This document shows, piece after piece, positions 21,354-32,918 of a stretch of DNA of 64,000 nucleotides. Made by a program: the position numbers and the translations under genes. The stretch is from Cydia pomonella (Eukaryota > Arthropoda > Insecta > Lepidoptera > Tortricidae). Every line of letters starts with the position of its first letter. Within the stretch, counting starts at the first letter, position 1. The stretch lies in assembly GCF_033807575.1 (NCBI RefSeq), contig NC_084706.1:24218725-24282724 (forward strand). Direction: 5' to 3'. Under the pieces are notes generated by a model that did not search any database, was not told the DNA's origin, and saw only the letters and a list, made by a program, of their open reading frames with translations.

Positions 21354-21745
21354 TTAGGGTTCCATAGTCAACTAGGAACCCTTATAGTTTCGCCATGCCC
21401 GTCTGTCTGTCTGTCCGAGGCTTTGCTCTGTGATCGTTAGTGCTAGAAAGCTGTAATTTGGCATGGATATATAAATCAATAAAACCGACAAAGTTACACG
21501 TAAAGTGGGTGTTTTTTTTTTTTGCTTCAACCATACAGTGTAGGATATTGTTGGAAAGGTCTTTCAAAACTAATATGGGTCATCGCTCCTAAAGAAAAAA
21601 AAATGTGTATCTTTTGAACCATAGGTACAAAATCCTAGAAATAGAGTTTAAGAAAGACATTAAATGAAAACTATAACGGACATGATCAATCTAGCTGTTA
21701 TTGAGTAATCGCAAAAAGTCTCCCCTTCATAGTATAAAGACGTCG
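21354..21745. repeat. GGGTTCC...AGGAACCC family repeat, opposite orientation to 1381-2022
   Basis: Contains AGGAACCCTTATAGTTTCGC, CGTCTGTCTGTCTGTCCGAG and GGCATGGATATATAAATCAA, all matching 1381-2022 in reverse complement. Confidence 0.8.
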
Positions 21746-22239
21746 GTACCAGCGATTGATAATAAACATAGATGACGAACTAGCTCTGCAAAATGACCCC
21801 ACACACATTGTGCCGAAGCGGGCGGGGCGTCAACTTTGTGCCGCGGAGCTATTTAGTTCGCAAATGGCGGCCCGTTGTCACAGTCGTAGTATGAAGTATT
21901 CAAATTATATCTTTAATGAAAGACATATGCCTTATTATGCGGATAAATGATGTGCTAATCGTTCCAACAAACACTGGAAAACATATGGGATTACCTTTCA
22001 CGTATAGTTTACCTAGGATCATATTATTTTCATTTTCTTGATCAAAACAGATTTTCTATGGGGATGATGTTATGCATTTTAAACAATCGATGATATTAAG
22101 AAACTTTCATTTTAAATTTGTGCAGGTTGTTGTTTTGATAATTTAAATTCGTGATAGTAAATACGAATCGTCGTTGTAGGTGTCGCTTTTTTATGTGTAC
22201 ATTTTTACTAAGTCCTGGTATCTCGCTGCTGCACCTGGC

Positions 22240-22700
22240 CTGGACCGATTTGGCTAATTTTGATATTGGAATATTTCTAGGTCCAGGGACGGTTTGAACA
22301 GTGAAAAAATATGGAAAGAATGCGAGGAAAATAGTAAAAATAATAATGATATTTTCCCATACAAAATATTCCTACGACGTTTTCAATACGATTTCTGCAT
22401 GTTTGCTCTGATCAAGATGAAAATTAGAATCCAAGATGGCGGGCGTTTTTTTTTCATGTTCGATCTAAAATTCGTTATAAAGGTCCTCTCGGATCCTCAG
22501 AAATCGATTTTCATCTTGATCGGGTGAAAAAATCTGAAATTCAAACCTGTGGTTTTTTTATATATTTTGATTTCAAATTCATAATAAAAGGCCTCTCAGA
22601 TCCTCAGATATCGGTTTTCATCTTGATCAGAGCAAAATTTAAAAATCCCAAATGCCAGCTGTTTTTTTCCGATTTTGACCATTCAAATTTACGTTAATTT
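22240..22700. repeat. diverged direct repeat containing CTTGATC segments
   Basis: Two consecutive, imperfect units share GGTCCTCTCGGATCCTCAGA / GGCCTCTCAGATCCTCAGAT followed by ATCG(A/G)TTTTCATCTTGATC. A third, weaker match precedes them in reverse sense (GATCAAGATGAAAATTAGAA). The frame at 22294-22527 shows no known domain. Confidence 0.6.
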
Positions 22701-23255
22701 CTATCAGACATATTTCTGTGCCACTTAACTAAATATCACAGGTGCTCTATAAGATGAACGATACAATGTATTAATTGGTTCAGAGGCCTAATTGCCTTTA
22801 AAAACGTGCGACAAACGAACAAATAACAAGCCTGTATATTAATACACTTTAAAATAAAATAATAAATTACTCGTATCATACAAAAATATTGCATTTAAAA
22901 TGTTCTATATCGCATGAAACCGTCTACTTCGAGTTGGTTTCCATTGTCATGTATTTTCAAGTGTCAACGCTACAGCCAATCACAGCGCCTTATTTTATAA
23001 TACACCAATCGTAGTTTGGATGGTTTAAATTGACTAATCATGGTCAAACGAAGTTACGTCGAAGAAAACAAGACCCGAGTTGCAATTGGTCCGTTAAGAC
23101 TACTGCGTGTTTTAATAGTGGGCCACTTTTACGCTGATATTTTGTTTGACGTTAGTCTTCCATGTTTTTTTCGTTCGCTGGTCGGTACATCCACAGTTAA
23201 ACGTTATTATTTGGCATTATTAATGTAAATAAGCTAAAATTCACATAAAAATTGG
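22701..23255. other. intergenic, no gene seen
   Basis: The frame 23040-23228 has no recognisable motif. Nothing else supported. Confidence 0.4.
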
Positions 23256-23418
23256 CATTATTTATTCGTGTGATGAGCATGGATATTTGTTCCTGAGTCA
23301 TGGGTGTTTTATATTTATATAAGTATTTATAAATATTTATATATTATATATATCGCTGTCTAAGTACCCTCAACACAAACCTTATTGAGCTTACTGTTGG
23401 AGTTAGTTAATTTGTGTA

Positions 23419-23474
<56 letters not shown>
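23256..23474 (+). mobile_element. truncated SINE 3' body with TA microsatellite
   Basis: TTATTCGTGTGATGAGCATG to AATTTGTGTAA is the body of the tRNA-derived SINE seen complete at 28989 and 48165, here lacking its tRNA-like head. The tail has become a (TA)n run from about 23421 to 23474. Confidence 0.82.
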
Positions 23475-23478
<4 letters not shown>

Positions 23479-23572
23479 TATTTATTACATTGACACTCCA
23501 CTGATGCAAGATATTTAAACGAACATTTCTTGCCGTCATTCCGTCTTTCCAATCACTACGCTATCACTTGTA

Positions 23573-24025
23573 ATTTTTCATCACTCTTGCTCGAAATATA
23601 TCTTATTTCCTGCAGGTGTACTGAAGGACAAAGGCCTATTTTGTTCCCGGGGGAAAAAATTGGGAAAAAGCTATAACTCCCTAGGGTTACAGCTTTTTTA
23701 TTTTATAAACCAAGTAGCCTGTGTTTTACCTTTAAAATACTGACGTTTTAATTTAATATTTTTGTTTATGTTTAAAATAATTGAATTTTATTCATTTAAC
23801 AGCAAAATAATCGTGTGCGTGTCTGTGCTTCGATGCCTAACCTGTCACGAAATTACAAAATGGCGGACGAATGTTTGATATGTCATCGTATTTAAGAATT
23901 ACTTCTTACAATTTAGTTTTTTCTTCGCAAGTGTGATGTAAAACATTGTGTGTAACTCCGGGGGTTAGAATATTACCACCCTTGTATCCAAAATTTCACT
24001 TATCCCCCTCGTTGCACAATGTACT
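23573..24025. mobile_element. ~500-bp repeat with nested inverted repeats, copy 1
   Basis: It starts at TTTTTCATCACTCTTGCTCG and ends at CCTCGTTGCACAATGT. Inside are ACTCCCTAGGGTTACAG, CTTCGATGCCTAACCTGTCA and GCAAGTGTGATG, the last being the inverse of the left end (CATCACTCTTGC). The right third is itself bounded by ACATTGTGTG and CACAATGT. Other copies: 26291-26810, 29794-30124 (truncated) and 32919-33450 (inverted). No ORF. Confidence 0.85.
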
Positions 24026-24107
24026 GTAATTTCTTTAAAGTAATGTCATTACATACCCCCAATTTTTGAGTGAGCAACTTTTTTTATTTTGCAATTGTTA
24101 CCAAACT

Positions 24108-24410
24108 GAATAAAAAATCCCGACAAGTGCAAGTCGGACTCGCCCACCGAGGTTTCCGTACTTTTTGATATTTAAAAAATTGAACACATATCACTGAAAG
24201 AATAAGGATCAAATTCAAATGGCATTCTAAAAGTTTTGATTATGTGTTGTAAGAAGGCAGTAAATTTACGTCGCTACAAAGTTTTCTTTGACAATCTGAC
24301 ATCTGTTTGGCCCTATGGTTGACTGGTAGAGAATGTCATTTGGCATAAAGTACATTGTTGTATATATTTTGTGCAATAAAGTTTAAATAAATATCCGGGG
24401 TATGCTCATA
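24108..24410. repeat. CACCGAGGTTTCCGTACTTT repeat plus LINE tail
   Basis: The first part (GCAAGTCGGACTCGCCCACC, then GAAAGAATAAGGATCAAATTC) matches 50460-50640 and, inverted, 60640-60800. The end (GGTTGACTGGTAGAGAATG ... GTGCAATAAAGTTTAAATAA) matches 34115-34215 inverted and looks like a LINE 3' terminus with an AATAAA motif. Confidence 0.65.
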
Positions 24411-24873
24411 GTTAATGTCTGGTCCGTATTTAAAATATTCACAAAACAAAATCCTCGTAGCATAACAGACGCTCACACACACTACAACAAAGCGATATGG
24501 TAATGGTCCTTTATGTCACACACAATAGCAGCATTTAAAGTTGATTGAGTCATTCAGATGCATCAAAGAGCGATTGAATGGAGCGAACTGTGCGCATCCG
24601 TCGCGCAATCGGACGTGCATGTGGGGCACTGTTTTATGTAAGTGTTTTCATATTGCCTGATCCGACATCGGATGGAAGTAAAATGTGTAAAATACCTAGA
24701 GTTAATTAATCATAATAATTTATAGAATTCATTCAGGCTATAAAAAGCATGGGAGAGGAGCTATTTTTCAATTTCCGCGTAAATGAGTTGGACGATTCTA
24801 TCATGGTAAAGTCTTTGGGCAATTAGTTAAAAACTTTCGGGCCCAGTACCTAAATGGTCTTGGAGGACTTATA

Positions 24874-25125
24874 CGGCCAGATTCGAAGAATGATTAAGAC
24901 TCGTTTAAGATTTTGGAAAGATCTTTAAAAGCGCGATAACTAAACATGTCAAAATTGACGTTTATTTCGTTCCGCTGTGATCCCAATAAGATCTATCTAC
25001 GATATTTCTAACGTCAAAGTGACATTGGTTGCCTGAATCGAGCCGCTTCTGTCAATTATACGACATACAAACGAGATCTAAATGAGAACTCATCGTTATC
25101 GTATTTCATTCTTCGAATCGGACCA
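24874..25125. mobile_element. MITE, CGGCCAGATTCGAAGAATGA family, copy 3
   Basis: A ~252-bp copy collinear with 2535-2799, with slightly eroded ends (ATTCTTCGAATCGGACCA at the right). No clear target duplication remains. Confidence 0.8.
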
Positions 25126-25593
25126 TTAGTCCACCGATAACTTGCGGGGAGCAGGTGGTCTTTGCTTGCTATACGGGTACGGGTATGCTTGCATGTATTA
25201 AATGTGTGTCTGTACGTGTGTGCGTGTTTGGAAAAATTAAACATGTATTGCGATTGCATGAGAATGTTATCTATAAAAAAAAGTTGTTTACCTGGTGATC
25301 CTGGGGGAAACATATATTATTCTTACCGCACGTTTTTGTAAGACGAATACACGATACCATTCTGCTGCTGTTACCCATAGTTCCAGGCCGTAGCACATAA
25401 TTGAGTGGACCAAGGAGTAGTAGCTGGTGCGCAGTTGCTTCTGAGGTAGCACGTGAGCTAACTGTATTTATCTATATACGTATGTATATCGTCGCCTACC
25501 CATAGTACAAGCTTTGCTTAGTTTGGGGCTAAGTCAATCTGTGTAAGATTATTCCCAAAATAATTATAGAAATATACTGTAGAGGACTGTACG

Positions 25594-25815
25594 GGGCAGC
25601 ACAGGAGACGTCAGATTTCTAGCGCGAGATGTAAATGTGAAGTTTTTGCTTCCGATTTAGCCCACAAGATGGCAGAATCTAATATGCACAAGAAAACGAG
25701 AACGGTAGGTCCTAAAGTAAGCACTTGCTTTTGCGTGAAGTGTCGATCTACATGTTTATGTTTCCAGTACAGACCACAAGATGGCAGACCCTCCAACGCA
25801 CACGTCCCTATAGTG
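25594..25815 (-). repeat. repeat with two CCACAAGATGGCAGA blocks
   Basis: CCACAAGATGGCAGAATCTA and CCACAAGATGGCAGACCCTC are about 115 bp apart. The whole unit matches 55935-56130 in reverse complement, so it is a dispersed repeat with an internal duplication, not a gene. Confidence 0.75.
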
Positions 25816-26290
25816 TACGATCGAATTGGCTAGGTAATCCGTATTACCCAATCAGAAAATTAAGCTATTAACAAAGTTACTCAAAGTTACGGACCAAAAA
25901 CATCCATTTGTTGAAACAAGGGTGTTTGTTACGGCTGCAATTAATGTAAAGTTAATTAGCGAGTGGCAATAATTTACTCCGGGGCCAAATTTAAGGGGCC
26001 ATTAAGCGATGCCAAATACTGTAATTTAACAGTCATGTAGGTGAGTCGAAACAAAACTTATATTTCCTTTTCTTTAGATGAACGGTTAAAAAGTGTTATA
26101 CAGGGTGAAATTTTAACCACCGTTCATAAATAGATAGATAGATTTATTTATTGGTCCTAATCATACATTGTCAATATCGGCTTAAAATTACAATTATGAT
26201 CAAAATTAAATATGTACAATAAATTATGTTAATAGGTATATAACATTTCAATTATCAATACGGAAATTAAAACCAGACCATAATAAACAA

Positions 26291-26810
26291 CTTTTTCACC
26301 ACACTTGCTCGAAAAAGATCTTATTTCATGCAGGTGTACTAAAGGACAAATGCCTATTTTGTTCCCGCGGGAGTTATGGATTGTGAACAAAAAAGCTATA
26401 ACTCCCTAGGGAGTCATAGCTTTTTTCTTAAATTATGTCACTTATTCATACAAATCAAGTAGCATAAACGTGTTTTACTTTAAAAATACTGACGTTTGTA
26501 ATTTAATATTTTTGTGTATGTTTAAAATTACTTAATTTGATTAAATAAAATGTCGTTTAAAATATTTTTATATAATTTTCAATAATGGCTGAATGCCAAA
26601 TAGGTCTGTGCCTTCGATGCCCAGCCTGTCACCGTATTCAAGAATTATTTCGCCTAAAATTTAGTTTTTTCTTCGCAAGTGAGATGAAAAACATTGTGTG
26701 TAACTCCGGGGATAAGAATATTGTAAACTCGAGCCTTTAATTCCCTGCGGCTGTCGGGAATTACCACCCTCGTATCCAAAATTTCACTTACCCCCCTCGT
26801 TGCACAATGT
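26291..26810. mobile_element. ~500-bp nested inverted repeat element, copy 2
   Basis: The fullest copy, about 520 bp, including AACTCCCTAGGGAGTCATAG (hairpin), CCTTCGATGCCCAGCCTGTC and the terminal AACTCCGGGGATAAG...CCTCGTTGCACAATGT palindrome. Confidence 0.88.
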
Positions 26811-26820
26811 CCTATTATTA

Positions 26821-27000
26821 TGTAGCCAATGCAGAAATCGCGAAAACAAAATTGGCTGTTTCATACATTCCGGCTGATGTGATGCCATTGTACGAGTATT
26901 ATTAGATTTTTTTATTTCTATTGGACATCCAAATTAATTTTTCGATTTCGGCATTGGCCCGTCCAAAAGGCTTCCTAATATGAATCTGTAGTCAAAATAC
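26821..27000. repeat. diverged hairpin repeat related to 53116-53320
   Basis: GGCTGTTTCATACATTCCGG and TGATGTGATGCC recur in the palindrome at 53116-53320. The ends (GCCAATGCAGAAATCGCG / CGATTTCGGCATTGGC) pair in inverse. Confidence 0.6.
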
Positions 27001-27085
27001 TAAAAAAAACGGCTGCCATCTTATGAGTGTTCGGCCGAAATTTCGGTTTCGCCATCAAGAGGACGCATTGTAAATTTTGACGTCA

Positions 27086-27217
27086 GAACCCCTAGTGTAA
27101 ATTTGTTCGATAGCGAAACGTGACGTACGCGTATGCGTTAAGTCGAATTTTGTATGGAATTTTGAGTTTCCAAAACGTCCCGCTTGGCGCGCTGTTTCTA
27201 AATTTACATTAGGGGTA
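27086..27217. mobile_element. MITE, TACCCCTAGTGTAA family, internally deleted copy
   Basis: The left end ACCCCTAGTGTAAA, the core AAAACGTCCCGCTTGGCGCG and the right end ATTAGGGGTA are present, but ~57 bp of the right half is missing compared with the 189-bp copies. It is inserted in a dispersed repeat whose uninterrupted relative is at 33935-33995. Confidence 0.85.
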
Positions 27218-27665
27218 CAGGTATCTTGATTTATCTCAGCAATTACATAACTCAAGAAACTATTGTTTGGTGAACTGGTGACTCATGGCATCGACTTCAT
27301 TTCTGTAGTTGCCATTACACGATGGGTTCACTTTTATAGCAGAGAAGATCGTATCAAAGATGCCTCTTTTAAAACAAACATTTTTACTGTACAGGCAATG
27401 GGACCCATTCAATCCTTTTCCATGTAGATTAGTCAAAACACACACTTCAATACTATAGTTTTGATTTTTCGATTGATTCTTTTCTTTTTAGTTTGAACGT
27501 TAAAACCCGTTTTGCCGCATACGACCTTATAGACAAAGTTAGTGCAAAAGCAAATTCACTACGCGCGAAGTATCGGGATGGGCGCGGGTTTCGGGAAGCA
27601 AGCAAGCAAGCGCAGCATTTTAGATTTCATTGTTTAACCATGCGTCATTTTAATTAGAATAGTGG
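27218..27665. repeat. ~430-bp dispersed repeat, copy 1
   Basis: From CAGGTATCTTGATTTATCTC through GGTGAACTGGTGACTCATGG, TCGTATCAAAGATGCCTCTT and GCAAAAGCAAATTCACTACG to TTGTTTAACCATGCGTCA. A second copy is split over 33935-33995 and 34400-34760. No ORF or terminal repeats noticed; class unknown. Confidence 0.75.
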
Positions 27666-28200
27666 CGCTTTGTCCAACACGCACCACTTTTAAATTTTTT
27701 ATGCCACTTGCACGATTTATAGAGTCGTACCAAGGCTGGGATATCAAAATCGCTGCCAACTTAGCTTGGTCTGACTCTAGGTGTTTCATTGTTTAATTTC
27801 ATTGACATTTTTCTCAACGATTTTTAACAAGTCTATTAAAGTTTCGGTTTCGGCCGAAACTGAATCAAGACCGAACTTTCGGTTTTGGTTTCAGCGAAGA
27901 ATCTTCGGTCGGAAATTAGTATATATCGTCGGTATGTATCCAATAGTACAAGCCCTGCTTAGTCTGAGACTAGTTATCTGTGTTATATTGACCCCAAGTA
28001 ATTTTTATTTATTTATACGACTGAATAGTGTATACCTAATCTACTTGAAAGAAACCTTCCCAAGACCAATTCGAACTTACATTCCGATACCAATATGATG
28101 TCATTATGATAATTCACCAATCCGTCTCGCTCGTGCCTATACCTGAACGAGCAAGTTCCAGCGAAATGCACGCTTGAATGATAACAAAATGACATCTGTT

Positions 28201-28495
28201 TTTGTTTTTTAATACTACGTCGGTGGCAAACAAGGATACGGCCTGCCTGAAGGTAAGCAGTTACCGTAGTCTATGGACACCTGCAACTCCAGAGGATTAA
28301 CATGTCCGTTGCCGACCCTAACACCTCGCACCCTGTTTGAGCTCTGGCAACCTTACTCACCGGCAGGAACACAACGCTATGAGTAGGTTGTAGTGTTATT
28401 TGGCTGCGCTTTTCTGTAAGGTGGAGGTACTTCCCCGGTTGGGCTCTGCTCTAGATCTGGAATGACGCAGTTTAAAGACATATCCCCGGGTATAA
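28201..28495 (-). mobile_element. LINE-derived SINE-like repeat, copy 1
   Basis: On the minus strand, a segment with ATCTAGAGCAGAGCCCAACC and TTACAGAAAAGCGCAGCCAA leads into the ~110-bp LINE 3' tail ending in TACGTCGGTGG (seen inverted at the left edge). The same composite is at 37187-37535 (plus) and 57489-57815 (minus). The shared tail with the LINE at 17958-18435 suggests parasitism on that LINE. Confidence 0.75.
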
Positions 28496-28988
28496 TAATA
28501 ATAAATAATAAATAAAATGTTTATTGAGTTAGCACAAACAAACGTGATTTTGACTGGGCTGGTGCCTCTTTTTAAGCGTACATGACACTTGTGTCAAGAG
28601 ACACCGCTCTCCCGTTGGTGGTAACAGAATATTTACATATAGGTACAATAGCTAGGCTTAAGACTTAAAAAAAAGGGTATGTGTACCTAAACTTCACATC
28701 ATTTTTATATCGAAATATAAATACGAATTGACCTCCGTGTCCTTATCGAACTTTAGCTGGTGAATAATCGATATTCCCAACTTTGCCATATCTAGTTACT
28801 TTGCGTTCGCAGAAAACTTTTTCAATTTTCTTCCACCGCGCATCTTGTAGATGATTAATAGCAAATGGGAAATTAAACATACATAATTAATCAAACTTGT
28901 AATTTTATAGAATAAAGTAGTAGAATATAATTTATACGGGACGCTTAAACAACAAAAACTTATCCAAAACATGTCACGGTTTGACGAC

Positions 28989-29234
28989 CGGTTTGGCCTA
29001 GTGGGTAGTGACCCTGCCTACGAAGCTGATGGTCCCGGGTTCAAATTCTGGTAAGGGCATTTATTCGTGTGATGAGCATGGATATTTGTTCCTGAGTCAT
29101 GGGTGTTTTCTATGTATTTAAGTATTTATAAATATTTATATATTATATATATCGTTGTCTAAGTACCCTCAACACAAGCCTTATTGAGCTTACTGTGGGA
29201 CTTAGTCAATTTGTGTAATAATGTCGTATAATAT

Positions 29235-29277
<43 letters not shown>

Positions 29278-29278
29278 T
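28989..29278 (+). mobile_element. tRNA-derived SINE, full copy
   Basis: The head contains A-box-like TGGCCTAGTGGGTAGTGACC and B-box-like GGGTTCAAATT, the internal RNA polymerase III promoter of a tRNA-derived SINE. The body runs TTCGTGTGATGAGCATGG to GGGACTTAGTCAATTTGTGT and ends in an (ATTT)n tail at 29237-29278. Other copies are at 23256, 32162 and 48165. It is not a functional tRNA gene: no cloverleaf 3' half follows. Confidence 0.9.
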
Positions 29279-29368
29279 GTCACAAAAACACTGAAATGGT
29301 TTCTGTCGAGGTCTAAATATGTTTTACATATTATTTATATGTTTTATACCTATTGTTCATGTTTTATA

Positions 29369-29636
29369 TAGAAGGTAGAGTTAAGAAATAGAAACTCCAT
29401 ATACCAGAAACTGTTCGCCAAAAAAACTATAAATAGGTGGCGCTACAATACCTAGAATACTTTAGAAAAAAATCTAATCATAGACAGCGCACTTCAGTCC
29501 ATCCATAACGCCTAGGTTCTTAGCTACCTTAGCGCTACTCTGGAGAGATTTGGAACTATTATTTATAGCTGACAGCTGGACACTTTTGCAACAGTTCTGC
29601 CTTTGGAGATTCTATTCCTTGCCTCTACCTTCCATA
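29369..29636. mobile_element. MITE with AAGGTAGAG...CTCTACCTT ends
   Basis: The left end GAAGGTAGAGTTAAGAAATAG and the right end CTATTCCTTGCCTCTACCTTC pair in inverse over about 35 bp, spacing ~268 bp, without an ORF. Confidence 0.65.
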
Positions 29637-29793
29637 ATGTTTTATTTGTCACTTTTTAAAATTTACTGGAAACCGGTTGTTTCGTTTGCTCTCCTATAAG
29701 CTATCCGTAAATAATGTTTACAATTCCCGGACAGTTTATAATCACCGAAGGCCTGTCCATGATAAAAGGTGACCGTGCATAATAATGGTAAAT

Positions 29794-30124
29794 CTTTTTC
29801 ATCACACTTGCTCGAAAAATACCTTATTTCATTCAGGTGTACTGACTGAATGACAAAGACCTATATACCTATATTGGTCCCGCGAGATATATCTAGCTAT
29901 GGCTTTTTTTTATTATGTCACTATATATTGGTTAGTATGAATATACTAACCAAGTAGCATAAATATAACTTTCAGAACTGACGTTTATAAATTAATATTT
30001 TTGTTTTTTTTTTTAATAAATTGATTTTTACATTACTTTCAATCATGTCTGGATGCCGAATAGGTCTGTGCCTTCGATGCCTAACCTGTCAAGAAATTGC
30101 AAAATTGTGGACAAATGTTTGTTT
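29794..30124. mobile_element. ~500-bp nested inverted repeat element, truncated copy 3
   Basis: Shares TTTTTCATCACACTTGCTCG and TGTGCCTTCGATGCCTAACC with the copies at 23.6 and 26.3 kb, but stops before the terminal palindrome. Confidence 0.75.
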
Positions 30125-30440
30125 GAATGTTTTTTTAAAAACGCGAAACCATATAAACCTAGAATATATTATGCTGGATTGATCGACATCAAAATCAAAG
30201 TGATTTGTTAAGATTTAGTTAGTGGAAACCGTTTTCTCCCGAAATGGAATTTCATAGAAAAAATCCCGTTATATCGTTAGATTCGAAAAGCGAATAGCTT
30301 CCCTCTTAACGCAGGTGCAGTATCTCTCCTATCGACCAAGACTCTATTTGCATACAAAAACGCATTTACTGCCCGCGTGAGCTGCGCGCTACGCTTGCAG
30401 GCAATAACACGTTTTTTCAGCTTTTTCCTGAATAGCGCCA

Positions 30441-31150
30441 AAATTCAAAATTCAAAATTCAAAAATTTATTCTGCAAGTAGGCCTCAAGGGCTCTTTTAC
30501 AAGTCAATACAACATTTATAGTAACATCATATAGTGACATGAAAAATACATAGCAACATTTATAAATACAACAGCCAATACCTGGGTAAACATTACATTA
30601 TAATAATCTTAAAATAAATAATTAATACAATACAATAGAGATGTATAGTCTCTATGGTTAAAAACACATTAAATCTGGAGATGTAAAAGGTCCCCAATGT
30701 CAGAGTACTAATACTAATAAAATTTGGAGGTGTAATGTCTCTCCAAGTGTCAAAATAAAATTTATACTAAATAAATAAACCGCGTCTGGACTGTTAAACT
30801 AGCAGTCTCATAAACTAATGCTACATTCTGTACATAACTAGTATGTACCAAGTCAAGTATATTATACAATATGACAGAGACGTATAGTCTCCACGGTTAA
30901 TACATTAAGTTTGGAGATGTATAAGGTCCCCACGGTCTGAGAAAAATAATAATACACAATAATAAGATTTGGAGGTGTAAAGGTTCTCCAAATGTCAAAG
31001 AATAAAAAAAATAAAAAATTGTATGAAATACATATTTCACGTCAAGAGACTGTTAAGCTAACAATCTTAAAACTAGTTCTACAGAAAACGCCTATCAGAA
31101 AACCCGCCTAATGGGTTGCTGGCAGTAAAATTTTAAAAAGACTATTTTAA
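30441..31150. repeat. repeat with internal duplication, starts AAAATTCAAAATTCAAAA
   Basis: It opens with TTCTGCAAGTAGGCCTCAAG, also present alone at 45070-45124. It then holds two related units at about 30640-30840 and 30875-31080: TATAGTCTC(T/C)A(T/C)GGTTAA, GGAGATGTA and GGAGGTGTAA blocks in the same order in both. Probably the 3' region of a long retroelement; no coding sequence seen. Confidence 0.6.
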
Positions 31151-31835
31151 AATTATTTTCCAAGACAGAGACTAAATTGTAACTAGCACGTCTCAATAAC
31201 ATAGTCAAAAGATCATAACATAAGTAAATATTCAATTTGGTCTGATTTCTGTAATTCTGTCACGTCCCCATACTGAACGGTATGACGAAAATTTGACACA
31301 ACGTGACCGGCATCCAATAGATTCCTGTGTGTAATAATCATAGATAACCACTCACTAAATATCGTATTATAAATCACGCGAACCTGTTGCCAGAAAGCCG
31401 TTACCATAAAATTGAGCGAGCGAGAGAGAAGTTTTGTATGAAATAATTCTACTCGCTCTAATTTTTTTGTCAATTTCTAGCAACGAAAACTAGTACCAGA
31501 CATAGATTTTACTTGAATGATCATGTCAAAAATATATGTCATTTCAGAATGTCGTTTTGAAATGAAACCGTAACTTCATAATAACATCACTAAATTTATT
31601 CTTTAATTTAGGTTTGTGTACTCGTATGCCATATGGAAAACTACCAACGATTCTAACCATATCTCTGACCTGAGTATTTACTAGCGCAAGCACCGCAGCG
31701 GGATTAGTTTCTTCAAAACTGTATACATAATTAACATGCGTGTTAGATACTGTCAGTACTATAGATTCAATTCGCTAAGTTATAAAGCAAACTGAGTAAT
31801 AGTGAAAGAAAGAAAATAAAATAATATTGACATAC

Positions 31836-31970
31836 CTATCTTGGTAGCATCGATGATCAGTTCAACCACTTTGCTTGTGGAAACGACGGCGGGCATGCTG
31901 TGAGGGTGACCGTACGGCGGAGTAGCTCTGTTATGGACTATGGAGTAAATCGGTGTTTCGCGATGGGACG
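31836..31970 (-). CDS. candidate internal exon, unidentified
   Basis: On the minus strand a GC-rich open stretch reads ETPIYSIVHNRATPPYGHPH then SMPAVVSTSKVVELIIDATK, ending at a good donor (ATAG|GTATGT at 31836/31835). Possible acceptors lie near 31944 (CTCCATAG) or 31928 (TAACAG); alternatively the Met in SMPAVV could be a start. Composition and donor look like a real exon amid AT-rich repeats, but I do not recognise the protein and found no partner exons. Could be a relic. Confidence 0.35.
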
Positions 31971-32161
31971 GAAGACAAAATATAAAGAAATAAAGCTATT
32001 TATTTTCTTTCTTTCTCTGATCTGACGATCGCCCTCTTCTAACCAAAACACTTGAAGCGCAATAACGTCACACGTGACACGAACGACACAGTTCTCTTAT
32101 GCTATCAGCTGATCGTTTGCAATTTTTGCAAATGAAACATGCAAATCATTCTTTTTTTGGC

Positions 32162-32512
32162 CGACCGGTCTGGCATATGATGGTGGGTAGTGACCCTGCC
32201 TATGAAGCCGATGGTCCTAGGTTTAAATCCTGGTAAGGGAATTTATTCGTGTGATGAGTACGGATATTTTTTCCTGAGTCATGGGTGTTTTCTATGTATT
32301 AAAGTATTTACAAATATTTATATGTTATATATATCGTTGTCTAAGTACCCTCAACACAAGCCTTATTGAGCTTACTGTGGGACTTAGTCAATTTGTGTAA
32401 TAATGTCCTATAATATTTATTATTATTGTCTAAAGTACCCTCAACATAAGCCTTATTGAGCTTGCTCGGATTTTGTCAATTCACGTAAAAATTTCCTATA
32501 ATATTTATTTAT
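32162..32512 (+). mobile_element. tRNA-derived SINE, damaged copy with duplicated tail
   Basis: The same family as 28989-29278, but the A-box region is disrupted (TCTGGCATATGATGGTGGG). After the first tail, the last ~75 bp (GTACCCTCAACATAAGCCTT...) are repeated in a more diverged form to about 32512. Confidence 0.8.
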
Positions 32513-32918
32513 TGCAATCTACATGTTTTATTTATTCATTAATAATATTTCTATGAAATGATATGTCGTTTATTGTTGAAGGAATGACACGTTTGCAACT
32601 GCCAGATCAAATGTTTTATTTATATTATTCGTATGGTTGGGATTCAGAAAATCGAAGCAAGGGTCGCTCTATCTAGTGATAAGCGCTGATCTGCGGTATA
32701 ATGTAAGTGAACTGTATACGTACACGTTCTTTCTTTTCAGGGATTTAGATTTTCTTCGATAAACCTTTGGGTGTGGCCGTGTTACAAAAACTTCAAATAC
32801 CTAGGAGAAGTCAGAGAAAATTGCGCAGGTTAGAAAGTTGGATATTTTTCAAAATTTAATTCAAATGTCCGCTTGGAAAATGATGATATTATTATAGGCT
32901 ACATACGTTGACAATAGT

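Noticed and set aside
28989..29060. possible tRNA gene
   Set aside because: A and B boxes are present, but the sequence continues into a SINE body and occurs in several copies; no complete cloverleaf with an acceptor stem.
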